Assembly: GCF_047948215.1 (NCBI RefSeq)
Contig: NC_134458.1
Location: 144,971,036-145,035,035, forward strand
Direction: 5' to 3'
From: Lycorma delicatula
Lineage: Eukaryota; Arthropoda; Insecta; Hemiptera; Fulgoridae
DNA length: 64,000 bases
A program made the translations under genes and the position numbers. The notes under the pieces were generated by a model. The model was not told the origin of the DNA. It saw only the letters and a program-made list of their open reading frames with translations, and made no database searches. This document shows, piece by piece, positions 23,828-35,639 of this stretch; the first letter of the stretch is position 1; each line of letters starts with the position of its first letter.

Positions 23828-24712
23828 AAATTGTCTCTTTTTTACTCTGTCGTATTTGTATTTATTATTGCATATTTTTGTATTTTACATTATTTTAATA
23901 CAGAAATAAATTGTTATTATTATTTTTAATGATTATTTTACAGTATTACAATACTCGTGTAGATGGCATATTAAAATAATATCACTAAGCTACATAAACA
24001 TCGGTTATTGTGACTATCAGTTATAATAACATAAAATCGTCGGTGCCTTGGAGGACACTATAAACGATATTTACTGAATTTTAATGTGTTAAAACGATAC
24101 AAATGTCAGCTAGCTAATAATGTATTCTAGTTACTGCTAATTATTCTATGAATAATTTTTTTTTTAAATTTATACTTTTTTTACACGAAATAAATGTTTT
24201 TTTTTTTTTTGTTTTTATTTATACTGATGACAAAGTAAAAACTCTGTACTTTTTAACTTTTCAATTGATAAAGAAGTTGTCAATTATCCTATACCTTACA
24301 AGAATGCACTGAAAATCCTACTCGAACTTCTGTAATACAGAAAATTTGTATCGCCTGATATAAAAATAGAAATTATCGATAAATAAATAGATAATTTAAA
24401 TACGTAAAACACTTTTATTGTAAAAAATCAAGGAGAGCCTAAAAAAATAAGAAAATAAAGGATAATTAGCTAGATTAAGGAAGTAAAAAAATAATTTTAA
24501 CAATAAATTTTATAAGTTCAGGAAAGATGAACTTCAAAAGAAAAGTATATAACAAATTTTATTATAATGATTTTTATTTTGAGTTTTATTAAAATATTAC
24601 AAATTATAACAAAAGTATATAGGTAAGATATTTTTCTTTCAATTATATATATAAATTTACACTAAACCATTTTTATAAAAACAATAACTGGAAAAAATTT
24701 TCATATTTCAAT

Positions 24713-24749
<37 letters not shown>

Positions 24750-24868
24750 TTATAATATAACTTTACCACAAAATTTGATAAAATATACGTATGTTAATTA
24801 ATTTATTTTTACTATAAAAAAGTTTACAAGTTTTTTTATCACAAAATAAAAATATAATAAATTTATTG
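23828..24868. other. AT-rich gene-less stretch with (TA)n
   Basis: Contains (TA)n at 24716-24745. Nothing else is recognisable. Confidence 0.6.
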
Positions 24869-25058
24869 GTTGTGAGGTGAGTACAAAAACTATAGATGCG
24901 CAAAGAAACGGCGGTTGAACGTTGAATAGCCAATGAACGACTTGGGTAGTCGTATATTTTGAAAACGTAGTCACGCATACAGATCGTGCCGTGACTACTA
25001 CTATTACTAGACTTCAGAAACTTCAATGTTGTATCAGTTTTTCGACTACCCTCACAAC
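24869..25058. mobile_element. Short MITE, 190 bp
   Basis: GTTGTGAGG at 24869-24877 and its exact complement CCTCACAAC at 25050-25058 bound a segment richer in G and C than its surroundings. TTATTG flanks both ends directly (24863-24868, 25059-25064), consistent with a target duplication. There is no coding capacity. The superfamily is unclear because the duplication length (6 bp, perhaps 8 with mismatches) does not decide it. A minus-strand frame over 24763-25026 is incidental. Confidence 0.6.
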
Positions 25059-25064
25059 TTATTG

Positions 25065-26856
25065 CATAACCGAATTATCTAATCTTCTTTTTAATTTTAA
25101 ATCAATTTTATTCCTTAAATACTAAAGTAAACATCACAAAAAAACGTAAAATATATATGCATATAAAATGAAAAAAAACTTAATAATAATAATAATAATA
25201 ATAACAAAAACAGATCTGATAACAACAGGATGTTAGGAAAAGAAAATGTATAATCAACAATCAATGTATAACAAAGGTAGGAGTTGGATAAAAAGAAAAA
25301 CAGAAATGAACAAAAATTTTAGATTAAAAGAATTAAACAATAAGAAAATAATTATGTAAAAGTAAAACTTCTTTAAAAAAAAAAAAATTAAAACCTCCAA
25401 CAAAATAAAATAAAAAAATGTTTTTTTAGTGTATCCTGTGAAAAGAAAGATAAAAAAACACAGTAAAATATTTTTACGAATGTTTAAAAATTACGTGATT
25501 TTTATTCTCATAAGTTAACAAATACTACTTGAAAACACGGAAAACCTTTTTTATAATTCTTTACAAATAATGCTAAAATAAATTTAAAAACTGTTACTGA
25601 ATAATGTTTAAAAATTTTTTTCGTTGAAAATTTTAAATTTTTATGCAAAAAATTCAGTAATTTTTAATTTCGAAATATTAAATTTTCAGCTTATTCTAAC
25701 AGAAGACTTTATTGCTATTTATTTCGTCCATTTTGTATGGAATGCTGTTCCATACAAAATACTGAAATTTTTATCCAGATATCTTATCTGACATTAAAGA
25801 AAAAAATGGATACAAAATAAGACCTGATGTTTAAACAAATTGTTACCCATACTAACCGAACCCATTTCTAACTAATATTATATAACTTAGTGGAAATGAT
25901 TATTATAATAATTCAAATTCTCATAAAAATGATTTAAGATTTAAAAAAAAAAAATACTTTTTTATTAAACTTTTCTGAAATTATTGCTAGCAATGACAAT
26001 TTGATAGAATAATTAAAAGTGCGGTAATCCTAATTTCTCACAAAACGTTTGAATGAACTTGAAGTTGAATGAAGGTCAACTGAGCAAAAGTAAAACTTTT
26101 TTTGTTAATTTTAATTTAGAAATTTCAAAACATGTACATCTAAAAAATTATTGAAATTGATTATTTAGATGTCACATGTATTTTTTTTTAATAGATTTCA
26201 TACATTTCATTTTACTGAAGACAAAAAAAATCTTTACTCTGTTACCTAAGAATTTAAATTATAAATTGAGATTAATAAAAAGCTTCTTGAAAAGTTAAAC
26301 GAAAAGAAAATATAGTTAACTAGAGAAAAACGTAACTACACCATATTTGCAATATAAGAAGTTACATAAATTTTTATAATCAGAATACGTGAAAAAATGT
26401 GTGTATACCAAACGCAGTAAGCATATCTGGAACAGTTCATTTATTTGCCTATAAACATTCAGATGAAAAAATAATTTGATTTGTTACCATAGCAGATTTT
26501 TTTAAAAGAGTAAAACTATTTATAATTTTAATTTCATCCATATGTAACATTTTCTTGGCATAAAATTTGTACTTCAGTCATGTATTTACTGATAGAAAAA
26601 TCATTCTAAGGAAAAATCTTAAAAAGCATTAGAATATGAAACTATAATGGGACATCAAACAATCTTGTGGTTGGTAATTAGGAAAAAAGAAAGATTATCA
26701 AATTACTTGAACAAAGAAAAAAAACGATAAGGAATAGATTGTATTGGTGCCATGGAGCTGCCTAAAGTCAATAATCTTACCTTTATGACTCAGTAAAACT
26801 ATAAATATTGTTAAAAAATATATAAAAATACAGTACTTAATATTATAATAAAAAGT
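25065..26856. other. AT-rich stretch downstream of the Tweedle gene
   Basis: Contains (AAT)n at 25181-25204. An AATAAA signal (minus strand) at 26440-26445 is a distal alternative polyadenylation site for the Tweedle transcript. No other gene is seen. Confidence 0.5.
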
Positions 26857-26862
26857 TTTAAT
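26857..26862 (-). terminator. Possible polyadenylation signal of the Tweedle gene
   Basis: ATTAAA on the minus strand, 73 bases after the stop codon. It is the second most frequent animal polyadenylation hexamer. In such AT-rich DNA it can occur by chance. Confidence 0.3.
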
Positions 26863-26935
26863 CATATTAAAATATAAAAACATATATGATTATATCATGC
26901 GAAATTAACCTAATGTGTGATTAAAAAGAGTTCTT

Positions 26936-27538
26936 TTAATTATGCTTATGTGAATTTGAACGCGGTAATATGGTAACAGTTGTAGGTCCGGCCTGTCTTA
27001 CAGTACTTCTAACTGTGCTTGATATCTGTCTTGGAGCTAATGTAGTCGAAATAAACTCAGTACTATCTCTTGTAACAGCATCATGCGAAGGTAATTCTTT
27101 ATTTGTTTTATATCTGATAAAATATACTTCAGGTTTAGCAGGTTGTGTAGGTTTAGGTGTCGGTATAATAATTGGTGCAGCATCGGTTGGATTTTTATGT
27201 AAAACGTAAATAAGAGTTTTCTCGATATCGCTTTGTGGTGCTGGTATAACTGGAGCTTGTGCTGATGGAAATGATGGTGCTTTAATGAATACGATTTTAT
27301 AATGTTTTTTTGGCGGTGGTGGTGGTATAACTGGTCTTTTTGGCGCTTGATATTCTGGATCTGGTGGTGGTACATGTACATAGATATGTTTTTGTACTAT
27401 TGGAGCTTGACTATGTCCTTCATATCCTCCGCCAACAGCTCCTCCTCCCAGATGATTATTTACTGGTAATGGATACGACGTATATCCTCCAGCTTCTGGT
27501 CTACATTTAACTGCACTAATTGCCGCTACCACAAATAA
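26936..27538 (-). CDS. Tweedle (DUF243) cuticular protein, last exon
   Basis: This exon encodes 200 residues of a Tweedle-family structural protein, secreted by the epidermis and bound into chitinous cuticle. It starts after an acceptor (TTTCTTTTTCAG) in phase 0 with LFVVAAISAVKC, clearly the hydrophobic core of a signal peptide, so a short upstream exon supplies the Met. A Gly-rich linker (about residues 31-41) is followed by the four conserved blocks: KHIYVHVPPPDPE (50-62), KKHYKIVFIKAPS (77-89), EKTLIYVLHKNP (106-117) and KPEVYFIRYKT (135-145). Aromatic and Lys spacing is as usual for the family. A Pro-run (72-76) separates the first two blocks. The tail (146-200) is Ser/Thr-rich and ends SNSHKHN before TAA. 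The frame is intact. Antisense open frames over the same bases (26970-27209 plus and another minus frame) are shadows. Confidence 0.93.
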   Translation of the reverse strand, partial: LFVVAAISAVKCRPEAGGYTSYPLPVNNHLGGGAVGGGYEGHSQAPIVQKHIYVHVPPPDPEYQAPKRPVIPPPPPKKHYKIVFIKAPSFPSAQAPVIPAPQSDIEKTLIYVLHKNPTDAAPIIIPTPKPTQPAKPEVYFIRYKTNKELPSHDAVTRDSTEFISTTLAPRQISSTVRSTVRQAGPTTVTILPRSNSHKHN

Positions 27539-27964
27539 CTGAAAAAGAAAAAATATTCAATTATTAAAAAATGAAAAGAATTAATAAGAAGGCAAAAATT
27601 AACATTAAAAAAAAGTTAAAACACGTACAAACGTAAAGTTTACGTATACGTAAAGTTAAACACGGACTAAAGTGTTAGTTTTTATAAAACGTTATAACTC
27701 TAGAACGGCTGAACTGAATTTAATACATATATATGTAATAATTTATTTTACACAAGCTAGCGTAATGAGATTTATATAAAATAAAATTGAGGGCAGTAGG
27801 TAAAATTTAATCTAAGCTAAAAAATCAAAATCATTTAAAATTTATCAAGTAAAGCAGTAAAAATAAAAGTCCTATGAAATGCACATCTAACATGAAATTA
27901 CTGTAGGGTTCCGTTATAATATAGATGTTTTAATAAGCTCTAATTTTTTTTTTTAACCGATGAG
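27539..27964 (-). other. Start of the Tweedle intron
   Basis: The acceptor AG is at 27540-27539, preceded by a pyrimidine tract. The intron contains the perfect palindrome TTTACGTATACGTAAA (27639-27654). The donor is not fixed. The best short exon I found is 28276-28290 (minus): ATG followed by KQIK codons and a GTATAA donor, giving MKQIK joined to LFVVAAISAV. Alternatives at 28854-28865 (MNSFI, weak GTTTAC donor) and at about 29960 (ATG directly before GTAAAT) cannot be excluded, nor can an exon further upstream. Confidence 0.4.
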
Positions 27965-28118
27965 TTAATTCGCCACAGAAGCTTACAAAGAAACATTTAC
28001 GTGAGAATATGAAAATAGAAATTTGAAGCGTATGAAAAATGTCATAACTGGCCGGGATTCAAACTCAAGACCTTCACATGAAAGACTGAGACGCTACCAC
28101 TCCGCCACAAAGATCGGC
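27965..28118 (-). mobile_element. tRNA-derived SINE, family A, most complete copy
   Basis: On the minus strand the head reads GTGGCGGAGTGGTAGCGTCT (box A region) and, 25 bases on, GAGTTTGAATCCCGGCC (box B). The tRNA-unrelated body with TTTTTCATACGCT and TTCATATTCTCACG follows and ends near GGCGAATTAAC. The head still resembles a tRNA-Ser/Leu-like molecule but lacks a closed acceptor stem. It lies inside the presumed Tweedle intron. Confidence 0.8.
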
Positions 28119-29049
28119 TAAAGATATTTAATTAGCATTAAAATCGATGTACCAATAAGCAATAAAATTTATATTACTTACTTTAATAAGCACTTTTTGT
28201 AATTATATAATAATTATAATGTTATATAAATATACATCTCATTAACGGGAAATAATAATTAACATTTATTTATACTTTTATTTGTTTCATACTCCAGTAA
28301 ATAAGGAGTTTATATCCAATTATAGATACATACTGATATTTTTGTATAATGAGAAGTAGATATTATTAATGTATGAAGAAATGCTAAACTTGACTGCGAT
28401 TTTCTACGTGATGAGAAGCAGAGACATTACCACTCAGCTACTCAGATTAAGGATAACATAATAACAAAAGTAGATTTAAATATAATTAAAAGACTATAAA
28501 TTAATTCTTTTTATTTTTTTTCCATTATAGAAGGCGATGATATTAATTTGAAATTTAAACTTTTGTAATGAATGACAAACTGAACAAAATTATATGTAAA
28601 ATATATATTTTTTTTAATTTACTTAAAAAGGTTCTTTAGTTATCTTTGGGACCATCCTTAGTGACTGGGAATGATATTTTCATACAAAGTCGAAATTAAT
28701 GAGATTTTTAAAGGGAATTTTGCTTTTTTTCTTCAGTTTTTTTTTTTTTATAAAAGCCATAAAAACTACATCTAATAAGGTTTTATATATGCTTACAAAA
28801 TTTTCTTTCCAATTAGATAAGTTATAAATTTATTTTATCAAAAAGTAAACTATAAATGAATTCATACTTCTGTTGCAGTATATTTATATGACAATATTTA
28901 TAAGGTTTGTATACACTGATTCACTATAATACTAACATGAAGATAGAAAGATGACTTAATGTAAATAAAAAATAAATAAATTACTATTTCCATTTTTCAA
29001 TTATCAACTATTTTTTCATACCAGCAATACAAATTATTGGTATTTTTTT
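28119..29049. other. AT-rich gene-less stretch between SINE copies
   Basis: Probably intronic to, or upstream of, the Tweedle gene. The candidate first exons at 28276-28290 and 28854-28865 lie here. No other feature is seen. Confidence 0.4.
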
Positions 29050-29142
29050 TCTTGATAAGTTTTAAGCTTGTGCATGGGATATGGGGAATGAAATTTTGTA
29101 GCGTATGAAAAACGCCTGACCGGGATTCGAACCCGGTTAGGG
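29050..29142 (-). mobile_element. tRNA-derived SINE, family A, copy truncated in the head
   Basis: On the minus strand it keeps a perfect box B (GGTTCGAATCC at 29133-29123) followed by GGTCAGGCG, TTTTTCATACGCTACAAAAT and CCCATGCACAAGCTT. The box A part is missing. An isolated tRNA gene is excluded because only the T-arm region is present. Confidence 0.75.
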
Positions 29143-32100
29143 ATTTTAATTTTAACATTAAAATTAAATCCAATATATCCCCAGAATGAACTGATAATAA
29201 ATAGAAATTTATTGTACAAAATATTATCCGTAATCTAATTTGCTACTGATATTTGTATTAACTGAAATATCTTCCCTGCTATTATTTCAAAATTAAAAAA
29301 TTATTATTCGCGAAATTATTATCTTTTTCTAATTATATTGTTTATTTTATAATCTTTAACACATTAAAAACGTCCATCCACAGTTAACTATAATACATAA
29401 TCGTGGAATACAATAAAGACCTGGTAAACCAGAACTGTACTACTCTTCTAGAGATTAATATTATTAAGTTATTGTATTCTTTTCTGAGATTCAAGAAGAT
29501 TTCACCAGTTCTAATTTAAAATTTGTTTTCCTTCACAACCTTTTTTATATCCCGTTTTTAATTGAAATTATGTAACTGTGTACGAATTGTAATTGTATTT
29601 TTTTTTCTAAAAAACCAGAGTTTTGTACAAGAAAAATATTTCCTTTCTTTAATAGAGACTAAATAATTACTTCTTTTTTTTTAGTACGTCACTGTATTAA
29701 AAACAGATCATCGGAAAAATTGACTTTAATACTTAAAAGACAAATAAAATCTTACCCGTGAAATTTAATTTTAAAGTTTACTTTCACTTGTTTAATTTAA
29801 CAAGTTCTTACACCTTAGAAACTGTTTAAGTTTAGAAATTCAAAGTAAAATTTTATTCTTAATCTTATTTCCTTGATAATTATGAAACTTTGAAATTGCA
29901 CTCTCAGGGAAAGTATACAAATATACAAAAAACGGGGTGTATTTTACCCATCATTTACCATAATTCTAACCTTCTTTCTAATAATTGAAAATCACAATAA
30001 TTTAAAAAATTGTTTTCGTAAGATATTAAACGATTTTTTATTTTCCTTCAAAAGGTTCTAAGATATTATCTTTCAAAGAAAAAAATTCTTCTTTCATTAT
30101 TTAATATCCATAAAAAAACTGACAGTTACTCCGTCCTCAGCCATCTTCCACAATGCAAAAAAGGAAGTTTTTCGATATCTTAGAAAGTTGAAATATCAAA
30201 AATTTACTTTTCCTGACCCATGTTAACGTAAAAAGTAGAAAATGGTTATGATATTTTTATAACAGTAGCATTACATAATAAGAACCTCAATAAGACATTT
30301 TTGAAATAGTAAAAATAGTTTTTGAGTATTAAAATATAATAGTTTTGCTTAACGGAATATCTTTTACTTCTAAAATTAATTAAAAATAAAAAAAACTAAT
30401 GCAGGAAATTATGGAACTATCTGTATTTTTACACAATGTTTTAAATAATTATTCTGGCTGGAATAACTATTTGGATTTCAAAAGTTTATTTTTGGACTTT
30501 ACATCCCTAAACTGTATGTATAATAAATGTTCGTAACTGATTTTTCAACGAGATGAGTTTGTATGAAACTTATTTTAATTTTTTTTATTTTTATTGACAT
30601 TTATTTTTCATATAATGTACAAAGTTTATTGCAATAATTTTACTTAATTTTTATTGCGTATATTTCTTCTTGAATTTATTACTAAAAATGTGGATTGTTT
30701 TATTTAATAGTTGAGATTCAAAAAAAATCTAAGCTATTATATTATTTTAATTAATTCTGAAAGAAAAATCCTTGACTTTCATTTTACACAGAGAAGATAC
30801 TTAAACGTACTTTGTAATCAGAGATAAAAGCGTTTATAACTTGTCTGAGTAAACGGATAATGGAATATAAAAAAGTGTATTTTTTTTAGGTCGGTAAATA
30901 ATTTGTTGTGTTTGAGATCAAACAACCTCTTCAACCTCTCAAATGCATTCATGTTCATATAACTTACCTTTTTTTTTGTTAAAACTGCCTAAAAAATATT
31001 AAATCAAGTTATAAATATTGCTATTATCCATTTTTCTTTAAATTATTCTTCTTATTTCCACAAGTTTTCTTTTTTACTAAATAAATATACTCGTAATTCT
31101 TCTATGTTTAATAATTATAAAACAAAAATATGTTTAAAGATAGGTTTTGAACATTTCAAAATTTAAAACAAATCTGAATTTAATCAATTTGTCCTCTTTA
31201 ACCTCTTAGTCAATGGGAAAGATGTAAGGCGATTAAAGCGAGTACATGTACTGGACCTAGTAACTTAATAGTGATACTTAGGACGAGGCCCCTTCTCTTT
31301 TTAAGTTCTGCATTATTAAAGTATTTATGTTTATGATCATTTATATTTCTAATGTAATTTGTTCCGATGTTATTATATTCTTTCTATGGTGTGGTTTTAT
31401 TCTTAGTCCTGGTCACTCTAGTTCATTACTGGCTGGACTTTATCAATGCTTATGCTACCTTTGATTTACTGTTGATGTATAAAATGTAATTAAGGTGTTA
31501 AAAGGAAATTCTTGTTTCCATGAAATTTACTTACAGTTTCTAATCAACGAAACCGACCGTAAATTTAATTTGAGAGGAAAAAAAAGAATTATAAAGCAAT
31601 ATCAGTAAAAGGTTCCTTTCCATCAATACTAAAATTAGGTACTACAGTATTGTAATAGAAAAAGAAAATCTATAAGCAGCAGAATGTTTAACGCTAAATA
31701 TTAAAGGTGAAATAAAAACAACTTTCAAAAAAGAAAAAAGATTACGTGATTTAATTAAAGCAGAAACATTTTTGAAAAAAAGAACTATTTAATTACAGGA
31801 GTGTTTTACAACCAAAATAAAATAATTTATTGTAATTTTTTTTACCGACTTTTCAAAAGAAAGTTCTAAACCAATCATCACGAAAGTTTATCGTTGATAA
31901 CTTCAGATATACTACTACAGCAGCATATTTAAATTTCAATGAAATTGATCTATTAGTTTTTAAGATTTTTGAGCCAAACATTTTATACATAGGCGTACGT
32001 ATTTTATATATATAAGGAAATATCAATATAAATGAATGGTATTTTTGTACTTCTAATACCTCAAAATGTAAAGAAAATTTATTTTCACCCTCCACTCCCA

Positions 32101-32456
32101 CAATGCAACGGAAAGTAATATAATTTTCTTCGCAAAGTCGATAATAGTAATAACAAAATAAAATATAGTATAATTACTGATGACATCACAAAAAAATATA
32201 AACTTTTTATCTTATTTAAACACTAGACAATCTATATAAATTTTAAAAACAAAATTATAGAGATGATCATAATAAAATTTACCCATTCCAATTTTTTTAT
32301 AAAGAAGACAAAAGAAATTGTTACATAAAAAGTTTATAAATACTATAAATGATTAAAATATATCAAATAGAAACAGGTATTACAAAATAACAGTAAACAG
32401 ATTAAAAATAAAACGTATAACTAATATCATAAAAACAAACAATCAATTGAAACAAG

Positions 32457-32520
<64 letters not shown>

Positions 32521-33436
32521 TTATGTATATAATAGCACTCAAATCCGTCCACGCGTGTATATATGATTGATTGTTACGAAAAAAATAACAGTGTTTAGTA
32601 TTAAATTCAATTTCAAGGATAGACGTGATTTTCTATAAACCAAGGATTTCTTTGTATACGGATTTTTAAAACTAGTTATCGAAAAAAAATTGAATATAAT
32701 GTTTATACTTTATAAAGAATTTATTTATTACAGTATTATCATTTTCAATATTAAATTTTTTCAGTAATATAACGTATAATATTAAAGAACTTTGTATGTT
32801 TTTATTTAAATGTTGTGAAACAATAATGGCGTAAGATGAAAGCAACAAGTGTTATTTTAGGATTTATGTTGTGCAAGATATTATATATCTTATAAAGTTA
32901 GATACGTTGTTGTGTAACTATAAACGAGTTGTTCAGAAGCGTAGCTAATCAGTCAATATTCTATTTTTATCAGTAGCCTATTGTAGAGCAATTATTTATA
33001 TCTTGGCCGGTTAAATAACAATTTTTTGACATTCTGTAGAACTCGTTTTTTTTTTTCTTGTGAATAATATCTAGCACACCTGTACATGCATATATTTAAT
33101 ATATAAATATTATTTAGAGGGGAAGCCTAACTAATAAAGAGCTGATTCAGCTTAGAGTTAAAAAGCGTAAAATAATTTTTAAACCTCATGAAAAATGTGA
33201 ATTTTATCAGCAATTTCCTCTCTAATTCTGAAATATATTTTAGGTTTCATAATGAACTTTATTTTAATATTATAAATCAATCTTTGAGACAGATCTAATT
33301 TTTATAAAAGTAATTTTTTTTGGCTCCCTTAGAACAGTAAATAGATGTGTTGAATACATATTTCAACGAGAGAAAGCGCAACAGTAATTAACTCCTCTGT
33401 ATTCCCTTTTATTCTGGTGGTACCCTGAGGCGTTAA
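29143..33436. other. AT-rich gene-less stretch with a long (GT)n tract
   Basis: (GT)n covers 32459-32519. A slightly more balanced patch at 31200-31480 could not be assigned. No credible coding frame was found. Confidence 0.55.
32459..32519. repeat. (GT)n microsatellite
   Basis: About thirty uninterrupted GT dinucleotides, the longest GT tract of the window. A shorter one lies at 52384-52402. Confidence 0.95.
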
Positions 33437-33510
33437 TTTTTGACCGAGACTGGAACTTAGAACCTCCGGATGAATAGCAGCGATGTTACCAATCTGTCAC
33501 GGAGACCAGC
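33437..33510 (-). mobile_element. tRNA-like SINE fragment
   Basis: On the minus strand: CTCCGTGACAGATTGGTAAC (box A-like), then CCGGAGGTTCTAAGTTCCAG and CTCGGTCA (degenerate box B with GTTCCAG in place of GTTCGAATC). It is more diverged than the other family A copies and lacks the ATACG body. Confidence 0.55.
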
Positions 33511-33960
33511 TAAATATATGATTAGGTTTCGTTGTTTTATATCAATACTTCTAGAAAATTTTTAATATTAATAATCATTTACAACTAATGATCATTGCTT
33601 TAATAAGATGCTTTTTTATGTTAATAAACAAACCAGTTGAAAAATTTACATGAAATTGTTATCAGTATTAAAAAGGAAAATTCATTATTAGCCAATAATA
33701 TAATATATTCATTAATAGTCAATAAAATTCTGCATAGGAATTTACTCATTATTATTTTTATTATAATCACTACATAATAAAAATATGTATTATTTTATAT
33801 ATTTAAAGATTTATTAAATAAATCTGCGTGTACTTTTATTATTTATAAAATATATGCAAAGAGTAATGAATTACTTGTTTTTTTATAGTCTGTTTTAATT
33901 TACACGGAATGTACTGTAAAGATTTCTAGTTAAGAGGAATAAGAGGGAGTTTAGTACTAA

Positions 33961-34245
33961 GTATCTTACAATTTAGGCCCATCCTTAGCACATGCGATTC
34001 CATCCGGCGAAGGGAGTCCATCGCATCCTACAAAAGCTCGCATTCCTGCTAGACCGAAAATTCTTGTGGACAGACTGAAGGGGAATCGTATTGGGAGAAA
34101 GACGCAAATAAATTACCAATTTCCCAAGGTCAGCCAAAGTAACGATTTTACAAACTCTGTAAGGATTAGAGCGCAATCCGCAATTCCGTTCACAAACAAA
34201 AATAATATTAACCCGATATTAAATAAGCAAATACTCGCCCATTAA
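33961..34245 (+). other. Unassigned 94-codon open frame, no ATG
   Basis: Open between stops at 33958 and 34243, in DNA much less AT-rich than its flanks. The translation is rich in Pro, Arg, Lys and Asn (for example GPSLAHAIPSGEGSP, then NDFTNSVRIRAQ) and looks more like real protein than chance. It may be a fragment of a retroelement or of an old gene. I do not recognise it. The opposite strand is also partly open. Confidence 0.3.
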
Positions 34246-34252
34246 AAAGAAA

Positions 34253-34279
34253 GACCCAACAGCCAGGGATTGTTGGGTC
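34253..34279. repeat. 9-bp perfect stem-loop
   Basis: GACCCAACA and TGTTGGGTC flank a 9-nt loop (GCCAGGGAT). It directly follows the unassigned open frame, within the same balanced-composition segment. Confidence 0.8.
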
Positions 34280-34599
34280 CCGCTATTGTTGCGTTCCGTT
34301 CCGTAGTACCAAATGCGCGTGCTCAGACCAACAGTAATTGTTGACCTACAAATCTGTCGATCTTTGTAGCAAGTTCATTACTTCATCAAATCCTACGATG
34401 TATATTAAATTAAACAAAATAAATCGATTAGAGTCGTTCAGAAATTTCTCGGACTGACACAGAGATAGTGAAAATATGACTAAATAGTTATGATATTTGT
34501 CAAATATAATTCTTTCAATACTGTAATGCAAAGTTGCAGACGCATGCGTTTAGTTGTTTGTGGCGATCGAGTAAAGCAAAAACGTTTTGGCATTTCTAA

Positions 34600-35627
34600 A
34601 AAGTGGTTAAAATTGAAGTTGGAGCTGTTATAAAGTACTTTGTTTTAAATGGTTTAACCCCGACGGACACATAAAAATGTTTAGATTTTAGTTTATAAGA
34701 TTCTTCTCCTTCAGTTTCAAAGATAAAATAGTGGGCTGCAGAATTTAAACGTAACTGTAATTCCATTCAAGATGATGAAGGCTTGGAACGGCCAAAAACT
34801 GCTACAACCGATGAAATCTTCACAAAATGCATAATTCCATATTAAATGATCGCCGATTGAAATGACGCGAACTTGCAGACATTGCAAAGATTCTCGACAG
34901 ACCATGTCCATATCCCGACCTACCGAGATTTTAAAGAGTGTTTTAACATTTTAAACGATATTTTGGGTATGAAAAAGCTTTCCGCTCGATAAGTGCCGAG
35001 TTTGTTAACAAACTCAATCGACTGAGCACTTCTCAAGAATGTTTAGGCTTGTTTATACGCAATTCAGCTGAGTTTCTTCGATTTTTTTTTTATAACAGTA
35101 GATGAAACATGAATTCAGCATTACCCACTAGAAGCAAAACACCAGTCGAAATAGTGGGTGGGAGTAGGTGAAAGTGCGCTAAAGACGCGAAAACGGTTAC
35201 ATCTTCAAGAAAAGGCATACCTTAAGTTACAGTTTTTTGGGATTCTTGTGGTGTTATACATTAACTGGGAAAAGGCAGGATCTTTAATATGGAGTATTAC
35301 GATTTACTATTGGACTGACTGAAGGATGCTATTTTTACTAAACGTCCATATCTCAGGTTTTTGTTGCAAAACTCCATGACCTACTCTTTAAAGTGCTTTC
35401 ACGTCCACCGAATTTGCGGGTTTAAGTCCCGGCGATTACTTCCTTTTCCCAAACATGAAAAAGTGGCTCGCTGAACGTAAAAATCACTTCAAATAATGAG
35501 TTCAAAGCTGAGACAACCGCGTATATTACAGAAGACAATTTACGTAATAGTGAGGATATCAGAAGGTTGGAAGGAAAGTCGTTGATTTATATGTATCGAA
35601 TTGGTGACTAGGTTAAAAAATAAAAAA
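34600..35627 (+). pseudogene. mariner transposase (SETMAR-like), degenerate
   Basis: Classical mariner blocks appear in order over shifting plus frames. They are VIKYFVLNGLTPTD (helix-turn-helix start), SSPSVSK, WAAEFKRNCNSIQDDEG, RPKTATTDEIFTK, ILGMKKLSAR, then FITVDET (first catalytic Asp, about 35090). Next are KTVTSSRKG, VTVFWDSCGVI, EYYDLLLD, and a degraded region where the HDNAPAH-type second motif should be (near 35370). LLPFPKHEKVA and CIELVT close the sequence. Length (about 1.03 kb) fits the family's roughly 345 codons. Many stops and frameshifts exist, and the second catalytic Asp motif is lost. Terminal inverted repeats were not located. Small minus frames within are shadows. Confidence 0.88.
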
Positions 35628-35639
35628 TAATGTTCTTAA

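Noticed and set aside
26970..27381. Open frames of 79 codons (plus) and 114 codons (minus) over the Tweedle exon
   Set aside because: They are alternative frames of the Pro/Lys-rich Tweedle coding sequence. The DUF243 blocks are found only in the 26936-27538 frame.
28150..28180. Perfect GTAAGT donor on the minus strand as the end of the Tweedle first exon
   Set aside because: In the required phase no ATG precedes it. The frame reads GTG CTT ATT AAA and meets a stop upstream. It could be a donor of an untranslated exon but does not supply the start codon.
29111..29140. Possible tRNA gene because of a perfect box B
   Set aside because: Only the T-arm side is present. There is no box A, anticodon arm or acceptor stem, and the same body follows as in other SINE copies.
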